A stretch of 64,000 nt of DNA from Paludibacter sp. GTDB lineage: Bacteria; Bacteroidota; Bacteroidia; Bacteroidales; Paludibacteraceae. The position numbers and the translations under genes are program-made. The notes beneath the pieces are model-generated. The model was not told the DNA's origin. It made no database searches and saw only the letters and a list, made by a program, of their open reading frames with translations. Numbering within the stretch: the stretch's first letter is position 1; every line of letters starts with the position of its first letter. The DNA is taken from assembly GCA_028710895.1 (NCBI GenBank), contig JAQTTH010000004.1, positions 1 to 64,000 of the forward strand, read 5' to 3'. Below, in pieces: positions 26,682 through 35,758 of this stretch.

Positions 26682-27509
26682 TTACTTTCTTTTTGCGCTA
26701 TCGAAACATTGATCGAAGAACAACAACTGGTATTTGATTGAATTGGTCCAGTACTCCCAGTTATGCGACCCGGGACGTTCGATATAATCGTGATCGATAT
26801 TGAGTGACATCAAACGACGGTGCAAGGCTGCGTTTATCTGATAGAAGAAATCGGAAACACCGCAATCGATAATTAAATCAAGGTCTTTGTTTTTCAGACT
26901 ACCCACCATATTCACCACCGAACGGTCATCCCACTCCTGCGGACTTGTTTCGAAAGCACCAATTCGCTTAGCAATATCGTATTTTTTAGTTGAGAACCGT
27001 AGATCAACACCGCCACTCATACTTCCGGCGTGTGCAAAAAGGTCTTTGTTTCGGATGGCAATATATAAGGCTCCGTGACCACCCATGCTAAGTCCGGTAA
27101 TGGCTCTGCCCGAGCGGTTTGCAATGCTAGAATAGTGTGAGTCGACGAAACTTACCAAATCCTTCGCAATATAGCTTTCGTATTGGTAGGCAGTATCAAT
27201 CGGGCTATCGATGTACCAACTGCTGAAACCACCATCGGGACATACTATGATTTGTTGGAATTGTGTAGAAAGAGATTTGATTGATGGAACTGTCTTTACC
27301 CATTTAGCATAGTTGTCGCTATATCCGTGAAGCAGGTAAACAACCGGATAATGCTTCTTATCCGAATAGTTTTCGGGCAATATCACAACCGATTTCACCT
27401 CTTTTTTCATTTTGGTTGAAAAAACAGAGATGGTATCTACCTGTTGTACACGGGAAAAGGCAAGCTGACTAAGCAAAAACAGAGCGAGCAGGAAATTGAT
27501 TCGTTTCAT
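26682..27509 (-). CDS. Secreted esterase, PF00756 (esterase D/feruloyl-esterase-like) family
   Basis: 275 residues with a signal peptide ending AFSR. Alpha/beta-hydrolase core: HGYSDNYAKW oxyanion region, nucleophile Ser141 in ITGLSMGGHGALY, acid Asp220 in DCGVSDFF (Asp215 is the alternative) and His249 in RPGSHNWEYW. These match the family of acetyl xylan/feruloyl esterases and antigen-85-like enzymes. Secreted, probably periplasmic. It lies upstream of the sialate O-acetylesterase gene on the same strand. Confidence 0.87.
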   Translation of the reverse strand: MKRINFLLALFLLSQLAFSRVQQVDTISVFSTKMKKEVKSVVILPENYSDKKHYPVVYLLHGYSDNYAKWVKTVPSIKSLSTQFQQIIVCPDGGFSSWYIDSPIDTAYQYESYIAKDLVSFVDSHYSSIANRSGRAITGLSMGGHGALYIAIRNKDLFAHAGSMSGGVDLRFSTKKYDIAKRIGAFETSPQEWDDRSVVNMVGSLKNKDLDLIIDCGVSDFFYQINAALHRRLMSLNIDHDYIERPGSHNWEYWTNSIKYQLLFFDQCFDSAKRK

Positions 27510-27560
27510 TGGCTGGAATTGAGTTTAAAGTAGAGATTATTCTGATTAAGTAACACATTT

Positions 27561-27707
27561 ACCACTAAGTCACTAAGCACACTGAGACTCACTAAGTTAT
27601 AATTCGAAAGAATAAATAGCACAAAGTATAAAATACTTGTGTTTTTCTTAGTTTCCTGTATTCGAGATTTTCTAAGTGTATCTCTGTGCACTTAGTGACT
27701 TAGTGGT
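27561..27707. repeat. Intergenic inverted repeat
   Basis: ACCACTAAGTCACTAAG (27561-27577) and its exact complement (27691-27707) bound a 113-base AT-rich centre. Pairing extends imperfectly inward (GCACACTGAG against CTCTGTGC). The CACTAAGT words make it look like a dispersed intergenic repeat of this lineage. The gap 27510-27860 otherwise holds only the hairpin at 27806. Confidence 0.65.
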
Positions 27708-27799
27708 GAGTCTTAATCTTTTATTTGGCAACAAAAGTAATGATTTATACAGGAAGAAAAAGTAACCATATTGAAAATATTCCTAATAAGTTACAAACA

Positions 27800-27838
27800 A
27801 AGAAACCGGATAACAGGAATTACAGTCCTGTTATCCGG
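27800..27838 (-). terminator. Terminator of the 176-residue membrane-protein gene
   Basis: A perfect 13-bp stem (CCGGATAACAGGA with its complement, seven-base loop) is followed on the minus strand by TTTCTTTGTTTG. It lies 22 bases after the stop codon at 27861. Confidence 0.7.
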
Positions 27839-27860
27839 CACGAATCACTTTATAAAAAGC

Positions 27861-28391
27861 TTATTTCCGCTTTATGATTCTCAAAAATTCCTCCGCTTCT
27901 GCTTGCGAATGTCGTTTCACAGTTGTAATGTTTACATATTCGTGATTCATAAACGTGATTACCTGCGAAAAACACAGACTTCCGTCGTCCGTCATCAGCA
28001 CCTGCAACTTCAAAGCATGTGCAATGGAGGGTTTCAGAGCTTTCAACTCGTTTATATATCCACCTTCCAGCAGACGAACCAACTTATTAAGCTCGTTCAT
28101 GTCAAAATGAAAAGAATGCGATTTCAGCACCTGATTGCTTTGAGTGGCTAAAAAAGAATTCTTACGAAAGAAAAAGGCAAATATCGTAACAACAAGAAAT
28201 ATCAGTCCCGACATAAAAAGCAGGGGTGAAATGACACTGTTAGGCTCCCAGGTAAGCAGCGAATTGATTCCCAAAAGACTGACTCCCAGCAAGAAGTATA
28301 AAACTGACGTGAAGACTGATTTCTTTTTTTTGTATATAATTGTTGAGTCCATTGTTTCAAGGACCTGTTCTATTGATTTATTTGATTCCAT
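27861..28391 (-). CDS. Hypothetical two-helix membrane protein
   Basis: 176 residues from ATG at 28391 (MESNKSIEQVLE). An N-terminal hydrophilic region (about 1-28) is followed by two close transmembrane helices (VFTSVLYFLLGVSLLGINSLL and SPLLFMSGLIFLVVTIFAFFF) and a cytosolic C-terminal domain (about 85-176) with LNKLVRLLEGGYINELKALK and an alpha/beta-looking end. No family recognised. The upstream alternative start adds 14 hydrophobic residues and is less likely. Confidence 0.7.
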   Translation of the reverse strand: MESNKSIEQVLETMDSTIIYKKKKSVFTSVLYFLLGVSLLGINSLLTWEPNSVISPLLFMSGLIFLVVTIFAFFFRKNSFLATQSNQVLKSHSFHFDMNELNKLVRLLEGGYINELKALKPSIAHALKLQVLMTDDGSLCFSQVITFMNHEYVNITTVKRHSQAEAEEFLRIIKRK

Positions 28392-28505
28392 AAGGATATA
28401 TATAGTTTGTGTGAACAAAAAAACTTTGTTCACAATGAATGAATTGATAAATAGCTGAAAAATTGATTTTCGTCTAAAAAACGAAATCGTGGAGGATGAA
28501 AAGAA

Positions 28506-28895
28506 TCAAATCAGCAATTTGCGCAGATGGTAGAGATAATAACCATCGGTCTGCTTAAAGGCCAATTGCTGAAGAAAGAAAATAGTACCCGTTGCATATT
28601 GTTGACGGGTAACCTGGGTAAAATAACTAATGCGAAAGCTATTGGAAAACGATGGAACAAAGCGAAACGAAACTGACTGAAACAAGTGAGTCAGGCGTGT
28701 TTGTTGCGTGGTAATACCCGCCGAAACAAACAAATCGATTGCTGAGAAAGTAGCTTGTTGGTTGTTGTGTTGAGTTTGCTTGTTAGTCTGTGAATGAACA
28801 TGACTCACCACAAGTTTGCTTTCGGACACACTCAGAGCCGTCACTCCTACCATCAGAGTTACAGCTATCAAACAATGTATCAGCAAACGTTTCAT
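28506..28895 (-). CDS. Small secreted hypothetical protein
   Basis: 129 residues from ATG at 28895, which opens a clear signal sequence (MKRLLIHCLIAVTLMVGVTA). The mature part is Gln/Thr/Ser-rich with no recognised domain and no cysteines. A TATTTTTG box lies only four bases before the ATG on the minus strand, so the transcript may have almost no leader. It lies downstream of the amt gene but is separated from it by a terminator. Function unknown. Confidence 0.6.
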   Translation of the reverse strand: MKRLLIHCLIAVTLMVGVTALSVSESKLVVSHVHSQTNKQTQHNNQQATFSAIDLFVSAGITTQQTRLTHLFQSVSFRFVPSFSNSFRISYFTQVTRQQYATGTIFFLQQLAFKQTDGYYLYHLRKLLI

Positions 28896-28971
28896 GATAC
28901 AAAAATACAACAATAAGCCGGAAGAATAAAACGGAGCTCTTCCTGTATTAAATAATTGGAAAATAGCAAAC

Positions 28972-29005
28972 AAAAAAGAGAAGCCGGATTATCTGACTTC
29001 TCTTT
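28972..29005 (-). terminator. Terminator of the ammonium-transporter gene
   Basis: Minus strand: AAAGAGAAG pairs with CTTCTCTTT around a 13-base loop and is followed by TTTG. It lies 22 bases after the amt stop. Confidence 0.7.
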
Positions 29006-29026
29006 AAAATATAACTTAGACAGGTA

Positions 29027-30343
29027 TTAATGAGGTATAAAATCAAACGCCTCTTCGCCGTGTTGTGTTTTGTCCAGCCCTTTTTCTTCCTGTTCGGCAG
29101 TAACACGCATAGGTAAAATCAAATCGGTAAGCTTATAAAGCAGGTATGAACCACCAAACGTAAACACACTCACAATGAGTAATGCTAATAAATGAAACAG
29201 GAACGTATGTGTTTCACCCGAAGTAAGACCGACCCCCTTCGCAAACACGCCTGTTAGAATCATACCAACAATACCACCTAAACCATGGCAGGAGAATACA
29301 TCAAGTGTATCGTCTATACTGGTTTTCGATTTAAACCGTACGGCAGTATGACTAACCAATGCAGCTATAAACCCGATAAATATACTTTGTCCAACAGTAA
29401 CGAAACCTGCAGCAGGAGTAATAGCAACAAGTCCCACTACAGCACCCACTGCTGCACCCACAGCCGAACGTTTCTTGCCCAATGCACCATCGCCCAGCAA
29501 CCAGGTAAGCATTGCAGTAGCCGAAGCAATGTTTGTATTTACAAAAGCGGTAGTTGCAACTCCGTCGGCAGCCAAAGCAGAACCGGCATTGAACCCAAAC
29601 CAACCAAACCAAAGTAACCCGGTCCCCAACAAAATATACGGAATGTTGGTAGGTTCATTTTCGGTTTTACCCTTGCGACGACCTAAGAAAATAGCACCAC
29701 TCAAGGCTGCAAAACCGGCAGAAATATGAACTACAGTTCCTCCGGCAAAGTCGAGCACACCCCATTTGCGAAGAAATCCATCAGGATGCCAGGTCCAGTG
29801 TGCCAATGGCGAGTAAATGAAAATGGAGAAAAGGCAAATAAAAAGCAACAAGGATGAGAAACGCACCCGTTCGGCCAATCCTCCCGTAATAAGTGCCGGA
29901 GTAATGATAGCAAACTTCAATTGGAACATCGCAAACAAGGCAAAAGGGATTGTTGCTGCAAATGCCGGATTAGGGGCAATGCCAACGTTCTTGAAAAAAG
30001 CAAAAGTAAACGGATTTCCAATAAAACCGCCAATACTATCGCCAAAAGCAAGACTAAAACCCACAACCACCCAAAGTACACTGATTATTCCTAAAGCTAC
30101 AAAGCTTTGCAACAAAGTGGATACAAGGTTTTTGTAACGAACCATACCCCCGTAGAAAAAAGCCAACCCCGGAGTCATAAGCAATACGAGTGCAGAAGCT
30201 ACCAGCATCCACGCTGTATCGGCATGATTAATCAAACTTCCATCACTACTACCGTATTCAACCGGAATAAGCGATAGTAATGCAATTGCAACTAATACTA
30301 AAAATGGAATTTTATACTTCCATCCAATCTTTTCTTGTTTCAT
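29027..30343 (-). CDS. amt: Ammonium transporter, Amt family
   Basis: 438 residues from ATG at 30343 (MKQEKIGWKY). Eleven or so transmembrane helices with family motifs: DTAWMLVASALVLLMTPGLAFFYGGMV, the first pore His in FAGGTVVHISAGFAAL, GFNAGSAL, and the second pore His in DVFSCHGLGGIVGMILTG. It conducts ammonium or ammonia across the inner membrane. No PII (glnK) gene is adjacent, unlike many amt operons, so nitrogen control would have to come from elsewhere. A TACTTTTG promoter box lies about 100 bases upstream. Confidence 0.93.
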   Translation of the reverse strand: MKQEKIGWKYKIPFLVLVAIALLSLIPVEYGSSDGSLINHADTAWMLVASALVLLMTPGLAFFYGGMVRYKNLVSTLLQSFVALGIISVLWVVVGFSLAFGDSIGGFIGNPFTFAFFKNVGIAPNPAFAATIPFALFAMFQLKFAIITPALITGGLAERVRFSSLLLFICLFSIFIYSPLAHWTWHPDGFLRKWGVLDFAGGTVVHISAGFAALSGAIFLGRRKGKTENEPTNIPYILLGTGLLWFGWFGFNAGSALAADGVATTAFVNTNIASATAMLTWLLGDGALGKKRSAVGAAVGAVVGLVAITPAAGFVTVGQSIFIGFIAALVSHTAVRFKSKTSIDDTLDVFSCHGLGGIVGMILTGVFAKGVGLTSGETHTFLFHLLALLIVSVFTFGGSYLLYKLTDLILPMRVTAEQEEKGLDKTQHGEEAFDFIPH

Positions 30344-30443
30344 TGTTTCTTGTTTTTTGAGATTTACAGAGATGAAAAGTGCCATTCGAGACATTTTATC
30401 ATCAATATTTTATTTTTGCTTTCTTATTTTCTCAATTTTGGCG

Positions 30444-30451
30444 CAAAAGTA
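30444..30451 (-). promoter_or_regulatory. Promoter box of the amt gene
   Basis: Minus-strand TACTTTTG matches TAnnTTTG; the upstream box at 20-base spacing is CATG, a poor match. Together with the ppnP promoter it makes 30344-30665 a divergent promoter region; nothing else is seen in it. Confidence 0.5.
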
Positions 30452-30573
30452 GTGATTTTTCTTCTAAACACCATGAAACTATAACTCACAAAACTAATTT
30501 AGGGCATCTACAGTTCGAATTGTATACTTTTTGGAAGAAATATGCCCGAATAAGTTAAACACATAAGCGTAAA

Positions 30574-30605
30574 TTTGCAACTAACTGGAAATAATCCTAC
30601 CTTTG
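30574..30605 (+). promoter_or_regulatory. Promoter of ppnP
   Basis: TTTG (30574-30577), exactly 20 bases, TACCTTTG (30598-30605): a perfect consensus about 60 bases before the ATG. Confidence 0.75.
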
Positions 30606-30665
30606 CATAAAAATTACATATTTCGCTTTTTATTGTATATAAATAAACTATAAATACAAAATATC

Positions 30666-30947
30666 ATGTTTAAAACAAATCAATATTTCGATGGAAAAGT
30701 GGTTTCTATCGGATTGGAATCGGTAGAAGGAACAGCAACTGTAGGCGTTATGGCTGCAGGAGAATACGAATTCGGAACAGGTTCAATAGAAGTAATGACT
30801 GTTATTTCGGGCCAGTTGACTATTCAACAACCGGGAGAAACAGAATGGAAAACTTACAAAAAGTTCGAGAGCTTTGTTGTAGCCAAAGATGTAAAATTCA
30901 AAGTGAAATGTACCGAAGATACTCCTTATCTTTGTTTGTACAAATAA
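30666..30947 (+). CDS. ppnP: Pyrimidine/purine nucleoside phosphorylase
   Basis: 93 residues, typical length. The single cupin domain fits the PpnP (YaiE/DUF1255) family: YFDGKVVSIGLESVEGTATVGVMAAGEYEFGT, EVMTVISGQLTIQQPGE and VKCTEDTPYLCLYK. The enzyme phosphorolyses several nucleosides to base plus ribose 1-phosphate, in nucleoside salvage. Monocistronic, with a consensus promoter and a strong terminator. Confidence 0.92.
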   Translation: MFKTNQYFDGKVVSIGLESVEGTATVGVMAAGEYEFGTGSIEVMTVISGQLTIQQPGETEWKTYKKFESFVVAKDVKFKVKCTEDTPYLCLYK

Positions 30948-30954
30948 AAATATG

Positions 30955-30989
30955 AAAAGAGCTTGTTCTGTAACTGAACAAGCTCTTTT
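30955..30989 (+). terminator. Terminator of ppnP
   Basis: AAAAGAGCTTGTTC and its exact complement (14 bp) around a seven-base loop, ending in TTTT. Confidence 0.9.
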
Positions 30990-31019
30990 GCTTTCAATAC
31001 CTACAACCAACTATTTCAA

Positions 31020-31868
31020 ATGAAATTAAAATATTCAGATTCTAATCCTTCAAAAACGTTTGAAGGAAACTATAAAATGCTCGTTCTCGACCTCGACGAT
31101 ACGCTCCTTCGTCAGGATCACAGCATTTCCGACCGTAACAAAGATTTACTGATGCAGGCTCAGAAGCAAGGCGTAAAATTGGTGCTTGCCTCCGGTCGCC
31201 CCACGCCTGCCATGACGCGTTATGCCAAAGAACTGAATCTGGCTCTATACGATTCGTACATGGTATCTTACAATGGCGGCGTTGTAACTTCGATGAAAAA
31301 CGACGAAGTACTATTTGAAACAAGCCTGACAATCGACGAGATACACAGTCTTTACGACTTCAGCATCGAAAACAAGGTTCATATTCTTACCTATTCCGAC
31401 AAAGGCGTTATTTCCGAAACCGACTCGGAATACATTGATGTAGAACTTGATCTCACCGGTATTCCACATCACAAAGTCCCCAGCTTTAAATCCGAAGTAA
31501 CTTCACCGGCAGTAAAATGCATCATGTTGGAACATCCCGATTATCTGAAAAAAATAGAAGCCAAGCTAAAAGCCGAACGAAACGATTTGAGTGTCATGCG
31601 TTCCAAACCGTTTTTCCTCGAAGTAATGCCACAAGGGATTGATAAAGCAGCCAGTATTGGTTTTTTGGCCGGGAAACTTGGCATTCATCAAAGCGAAGTA
31701 ATTGCCGTGGGCAATGCCGGAAACGACCTTTCGATGGTACAATATGCCGGGCTCGGCATTTGGGTGGATAATGTAAGCGATGACCTTCGACATCATGCCG
31801 ACTTTATTGTTGCCTCCAACGAAGACGATGGAGTGGCTGAAGTGATTGAGCGCTTTATTTTGAAATAA
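31020..31868 (+). CDS. Cof-type HAD-IIB phosphatase
   Basis: 282 residues from ATG at 31020; an internal ATG at 31077 would start right at the catalytic core (MLVLDLDDTLLRQD) and is the more conventional start for the family. Motif I is DLDDTLL, motif II is LASGRPT, a large C2 cap follows (about 100-200), and motif IV is VIAVGNAGNDLSMV. The GNxGND Asn/Asp are intact. Cytosolic phosphatases of this group act on sugar phosphates, FMN or PLP; the substrate is unknown. Single gene between two terminators. Confidence 0.85.
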   Translation: MKLKYSDSNPSKTFEGNYKMLVLDLDDTLLRQDHSISDRNKDLLMQAQKQGVKLVLASGRPTPAMTRYAKELNLALYDSYMVSYNGGVVTSMKNDEVLFETSLTIDEIHSLYDFSIENKVHILTYSDKGVISETDSEYIDVELDLTGIPHHKVPSFKSEVTSPAVKCIMLEHPDYLKKIEAKLKAERNDLSVMRSKPFFLEVMPQGIDKAASIGFLAGKLGIHQSEVIAVGNAGNDLSMVQYAGLGIWVDNVSDDLRHHADFIVASNEDDGVAEVIERFILK

Positions 31869-31886
31869 AATCAAAAGTTGTAATGG

Positions 31887-31922
31887 AAAAAGCCTGCTCC
31901 GGATTATGGAACAGGCTTTTTT
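31887..31922 (+). terminator. Terminator of the Cof-type HAD gene
   Basis: AAAAAGCCTG with complement CAGGCTTTTT around a partly paired loop (TCC/GGA), ending in a T run. Confidence 0.85.
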
Positions 31923-32239
31923 ATTACGATGCGAGACATTTCAATTGAACCCCAAAGCAATGAGTGAATCACCTAGCCAGTAGTTATAAATTTGTGGAAT
32001 GAGGTTCACTTCAAACATTTAAACAGTGAAGAAATGAACTAAACCTGGCGATGCATGGAATTTTATTTAAGAATATACAACTGATTGCTTTTACATTAGA
32101 CACAATTTTGATATTTTTTGAGCAGCAAATCTCCTGAGTATTTGTTTATTGAGTGTAATTTTACAAACTGATACTTGCTAATTATTTAATTGTGCAAAAT
32201 AGTTGCTCAGAATACTCTAAATTTAATACTATTAATTCC
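31923..32239. other. AT-rich gene-free leader region
   Basis: About 317 bases between the HAD terminator and the GxGYxYP gene. No gene or convincing hairpin. Several T-rich TTTTTTG words are present, but none has a well-spaced upstream box, so the promoter of the following gene cannot be placed. Confidence 0.5.
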
Positions 32240-35200
32240 ATGCGTAAACTTTTCTCTTTATTGCTTTTAAGCATTATTTTTCATTCAGCAGGCATTGCCC
32301 AAAAGGTTTCGCGGGTAGATGGTAGCCCGTTTCCGGGTTCAACTAAGCCTGACACGCTCTACTATACAAGTAATTCCATGGCGGAATCGGAGATTTTTGC
32401 TACCGGATCCCTTAGCGGTATTTTGGCAAAGAAAAAGCCAATGATTTTACAATGGCAATACTTCCACCAGGAAATTGTGCGGGAATCGGGTATGGGATAT
32501 AAAATAATTGACACCTACAGCAACGATTTTTCAGGTTTAATCAAGTTGTTTGCCAAAAGACTGAACGGTTATATTTTATGCGATCCAAAGAGTGCAAGTT
32601 CAAATGTAGCTGCTTCATTATCAGGCATTCTAAATGCTGTTGCCATACCAACCGATATAGAAGCAAAAGCTATTGCAGCCGGATTGACGAAAGTACTCGA
32701 CGTGACAGGTAAAGATGAATTATGGGCTTTGACGAACTACAGAGGTCAGTTAAATAAAGACCTTGCTTTTTTCCAGTCATCGGCCGACTGGTTAGGCTTG
32801 GTCGATTATTCGGCGTATACAGGTGGACTTCGTTTTTACGATGCCAACGTGAATGGTGCATTGACTGACAGTATTTATAAATTTCTGAATACAGGCGCCA
32901 CAATTTACGGTTGGTGGGTTTCGGAAGACGGCTCAGTGGGTAAATTATCGCAAAAATCTTTTAAAATTATTCCTTGTGGCGGACTGAAAAACCTGGCCAC
33001 ATTTACCAATTTAGACGTTCCAATCAAGAAGCAAAAAGAAATTGTCAATCCGTACAAAGTAGTACCAAATACACACACAGTTTGTTTTGTAATTTCGGAT
33101 GGCGATAATATTGGCTGGGTAGCAGGAGCCGGATACTGGGATGCATGGATTTGGAAAAATGATAACCAGAGTCGTATGAATCTTGGATTTACCCTTTCGC
33201 CGGCACTTTGCGAGTTAACCCCGCTTATATACAACGACCTGATAAACGGCCTTCAAACAACACCCGAAGGACGTAGTGTAGCTGTTGCTTCACCATCGGG
33301 ATTGGGGTACTATTTCCCCAGCTTAAGTCCGAATCAGCCATTTCATTGCGAACAGCTAAATAAATTCATGAAAAAGGCCGATATGAGCATTGTAAATGTA
33401 ATTGATAACGACAATGGCCTACACAGTCCGAATGAATATCTGAAGCAAAGCAATATCGATGCGCTCTTTTTCTACACATATGGATCACAGTATACAGGGA
33501 TGAATGGTAAAATAAGCTGGTACAAAGGAAAACCAAGCATTGGAGGACGATTCACTTTCTGGGGAAATTCTTCGGACCGAAGTGCTGCGACGCAGGATCG
33601 GGTGGCTCAATCATTGGCTAATGTACTTAATACACAATCTACCAATATCAATACCGAATCGGGTTACAGCCTTGTTCCGGTACATATTTGGACAGAAAAT
33701 CCGACCGACGTATTAAACCTGATCAGTAAACTGGGACCAAATGTGCGTGTGGTTGCTCCCGACGAATTTGTTTGGCTTATAAAAAAAAACCTGGGTAAAC
33801 TCCCAATGGGAACAGGCAACGGACTGAAAGCTGAATATTACAAAGGAAGCGATTTCGACACATTATCATTTACAAAAATTGATAAGAAAATAGATAATGA
33901 ATGGCTCACAACTCCTGTAACAAAATCGGATAAATTTTCTGTACGCTGGAGCGGACAAATTCAACCGCTGTATTCCGAAGAATATACGTTCTCGCTAACT
34001 TCCGGAGATGGAGCACGACTAACTATAAACGGAACCACTTTGTTTGATTCATTGCAGGTTACAGGCCGTTCAACCAAAGTAGGTAAAATAACTTTGGGAG
34101 CAGGTCAGAAATACGATATTGTTGTTGAGTACCGCTCCACTGGCACTAACCGCACTTGCATGCTTGAGTGGGAAAGTGCTTCGCATCCACGCCAGGTAGT
34201 TCCATTTACTCAATTATATTCCGACCCGGTCTCTACAACAGGCGTAGTTACGGTATACAAGGACAAAACAAAGAAAGGTTTCTCGGCAGGATTGAAAATT
34301 GGTTCGTACACATCGGCACAGCTAAGCGCACTGGGAATTCAGCAAAATGAGATTTCTTCGATTAAATTAATGGAAGGTTTTAAAGCAATTGCCTATTCAA
34401 ATGATAGTTTTAAAGGAGATTCCATTGTAATTACTTCAAGTGTTGATACACTTTCAAATTACCTGATGAGTGACAATACAGCAAATTGGGATGATAAAAT
34501 AGCTTCTGTCAGAATTATGGCTAATGGAGACACGACTTTAACCGGTGCCTATTTTCTTAAAAACAAAAGAAGTAGCTTATATATGGAAGTGGCAGGTGGA
34601 ATAACAGCTACTGATTATAATACGAATGTGCAGCAAAACAGCTTAGCGAGCAGTTACAATCAAGTATTTCAGTTTATTCATTTAGGAAATGGAGTCTACG
34701 AAATAATGGCTCGTCATAGCAAAATGGCACTTACAGTTGCTAAAATGGGATTTGATGAAAATTCAAACGTCCATCAATGGAAATATCACGGATCCGAGAG
34801 TCAGAAGTTTATCGCTGTACCAACCTCAACACTCAATTCCTATAAGCTTATTTCAACATATAGTGGAATGGTTGTGAACGTTACCAATACCAGTCTTGGA
34901 GGTAATGTCCAAATGAATACTAATAACAGCCAGTTTGGTGGTGTATGGAGTTTAGTCAAAACAACAAACAGAGAAGGTACGGGAACCGGTTTAAAAGGAG
35001 ATTATTACAATGGAAAAAGTTTCACAACACTTAAACTTACACGCACCGATCCTCAGGTTAAGTTCAATTGGGGTGAGTTATCTCCAAATTCATTGTTGCC
35101 TGTTGATAATTTCTCTGTCAGATGGACCGGCACTATTCAACCACGGTTTTCAGGAGCATATACTTTTTATCTGACCAGCGATAATGGAAGACGCCTGTGG

Positions 35201-35653
35201 ATAAACGACCAATTGATAATTGATAAATGGTTAAGTGATTACGATATCACATACACAGGCACAATTACCTTAAAGGAGATGACAAAATACAACATAAAAG
35301 TGGATTATTTTGAAGAAGCCGGAGGAGCAAACATCAACCTGGAGTGGGGAAGCACTTACGAAACAAGAGAAACTATCCCTCAAAGTCAGTTATATCCCGA
35401 TATGATAATAAGTGCATTGCCCTCGTTAAACAATCCGGCTATTTTCCCTTATCCAAATCCGGTTAAAAATACATTATATATCAGTGGTTTAGAATCGCCT
35501 GCAACCATTGAAATATACGATGCTCTTGGTAAAAAAGTAATAGAAGCGAACGGAACTTCAGCAAACACTGACAGGTTGCCGGCAGGCTTATATTTCCTTA
35601 ACCTCAAATTAGATGGCAAATCGCAATCATTCAAATTCATGAAGGAAAAATAA
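32240..35653 (+). CDS. GxGYxYP / PA14 / crystallin / ricin-lectin surface protein with T9SS domain
   Basis: 1137 residues from ATG at 32240, which starts the signal peptide (MRKLFSLLLLSIIFHSAG). Residues about 30-510: GxGYxYP putative glycoside-hydrolase domain (VCFVISDGDN and SPSGLGYYFPS at about 354). About 526-655: PA14. About 667-765: beta/gamma-crystallin-like (VTVYKDKTKKG, FKAIAYSNDSFKGDS). About 768-905: ricin-type beta-trefoil lectin with QWKYHGSESQKF. About 914-1045: a second PA14 (GLKGDYYNGKSFTTL). About 1064-1137: T9SS sorting module (PYPNPVKNTLYISG, LPAGLYFLNLKLDG). Likely a surface enzyme acting on a complex glycan with several binding modules; substrate unknown. Confidence 0.87.
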   Translation: MRKLFSLLLLSIIFHSAGIAQKVSRVDGSPFPGSTKPDTLYYTSNSMAESEIFATGSLSGILAKKKPMILQWQYFHQEIVRESGMGYKIIDTYSNDFSGLIKLFAKRLNGYILCDPKSASSNVAASLSGILNAVAIPTDIEAKAIAAGLTKVLDVTGKDELWALTNYRGQLNKDLAFFQSSADWLGLVDYSAYTGGLRFYDANVNGALTDSIYKFLNTGATIYGWWVSEDGSVGKLSQKSFKIIPCGGLKNLATFTNLDVPIKKQKEIVNPYKVVPNTHTVCFVISDGDNIGWVAGAGYWDAWIWKNDNQSRMNLGFTLSPALCELTPLIYNDLINGLQTTPEGRSVAVASPSGLGYYFPSLSPNQPFHCEQLNKFMKKADMSIVNVIDNDNGLHSPNEYLKQSNIDALFFYTYGSQYTGMNGKISWYKGKPSIGGRFTFWGNSSDRSAATQDRVAQSLANVLNTQSTNINTESGYSLVPVHIWTENPTDVLNLISKLGPNVRVVAPDEFVWLIKKNLGKLPMGTGNGLKAEYYKGSDFDTLSFTKIDKKIDNEWLTTPVTKSDKFSVRWSGQIQPLYSEEYTFSLTSGDGARLTINGTTLFDSLQVTGRSTKVGKITLGAGQKYDIVVEYRSTGTNRTCMLEWESASHPRQVVPFTQLYSDPVSTTGVVTVYKDKTKKGFSAGLKIGSYTSAQLSALGIQQNEISSIKLMEGFKAIAYSNDSFKGDSIVITSSVDTLSNYLMSDNTANWDDKIASVRIMANGDTTLTGAYFLKNKRSSLYMEVAGGITATDYNTNVQQNSLASSYNQVFQFIHLGNGVYEIMARHSKMALTVAKMGFDENSNVHQWKYHGSESQKFIAVPTSTLNSYKLISTYSGMVVNVTNTSLGGNVQMNTNNSQFGGVWSLVKTTNREGTGTGLKGDYYNGKSFTTLKLTRTDPQVKFNWGELSPNSLLPVDNFSVRWTGTIQPRFSGAYTFYLTSDNGRRLWINDQLIIDKWLSDYDITYTGTITLKEMTKYNIKVDYFEEAGGANINLEWGSTYETRETIPQSQLYPDMIISALPSLNNPAIFPYPNPVKNTLYISGLESPATIEIYDALGKKVIEANGTSANTDRLPAGLYFLNLKLDGKSQSFKFMKEK

Positions 35654-35696
35654 AAAACTCAATTGGCAAAGGTAAGTTTCTACATTAAACCATACA

Positions 35697-35741
35697 TATC
35701 AAAAAAGCCTGCCCTGGATTATGGAGCAGGCTTTTTTGATA
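35697..35741. terminator. Bidirectional terminator between the GxGYxYP gene and trpS
   Basis: TATCAAAAAAGCCTGC and its exact complement with an inner partly paired loop; T runs on both strands serve both convergent genes. Confidence 0.88.
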
Positions 35742-35758
35742 TGTAAATTATAAACGAA

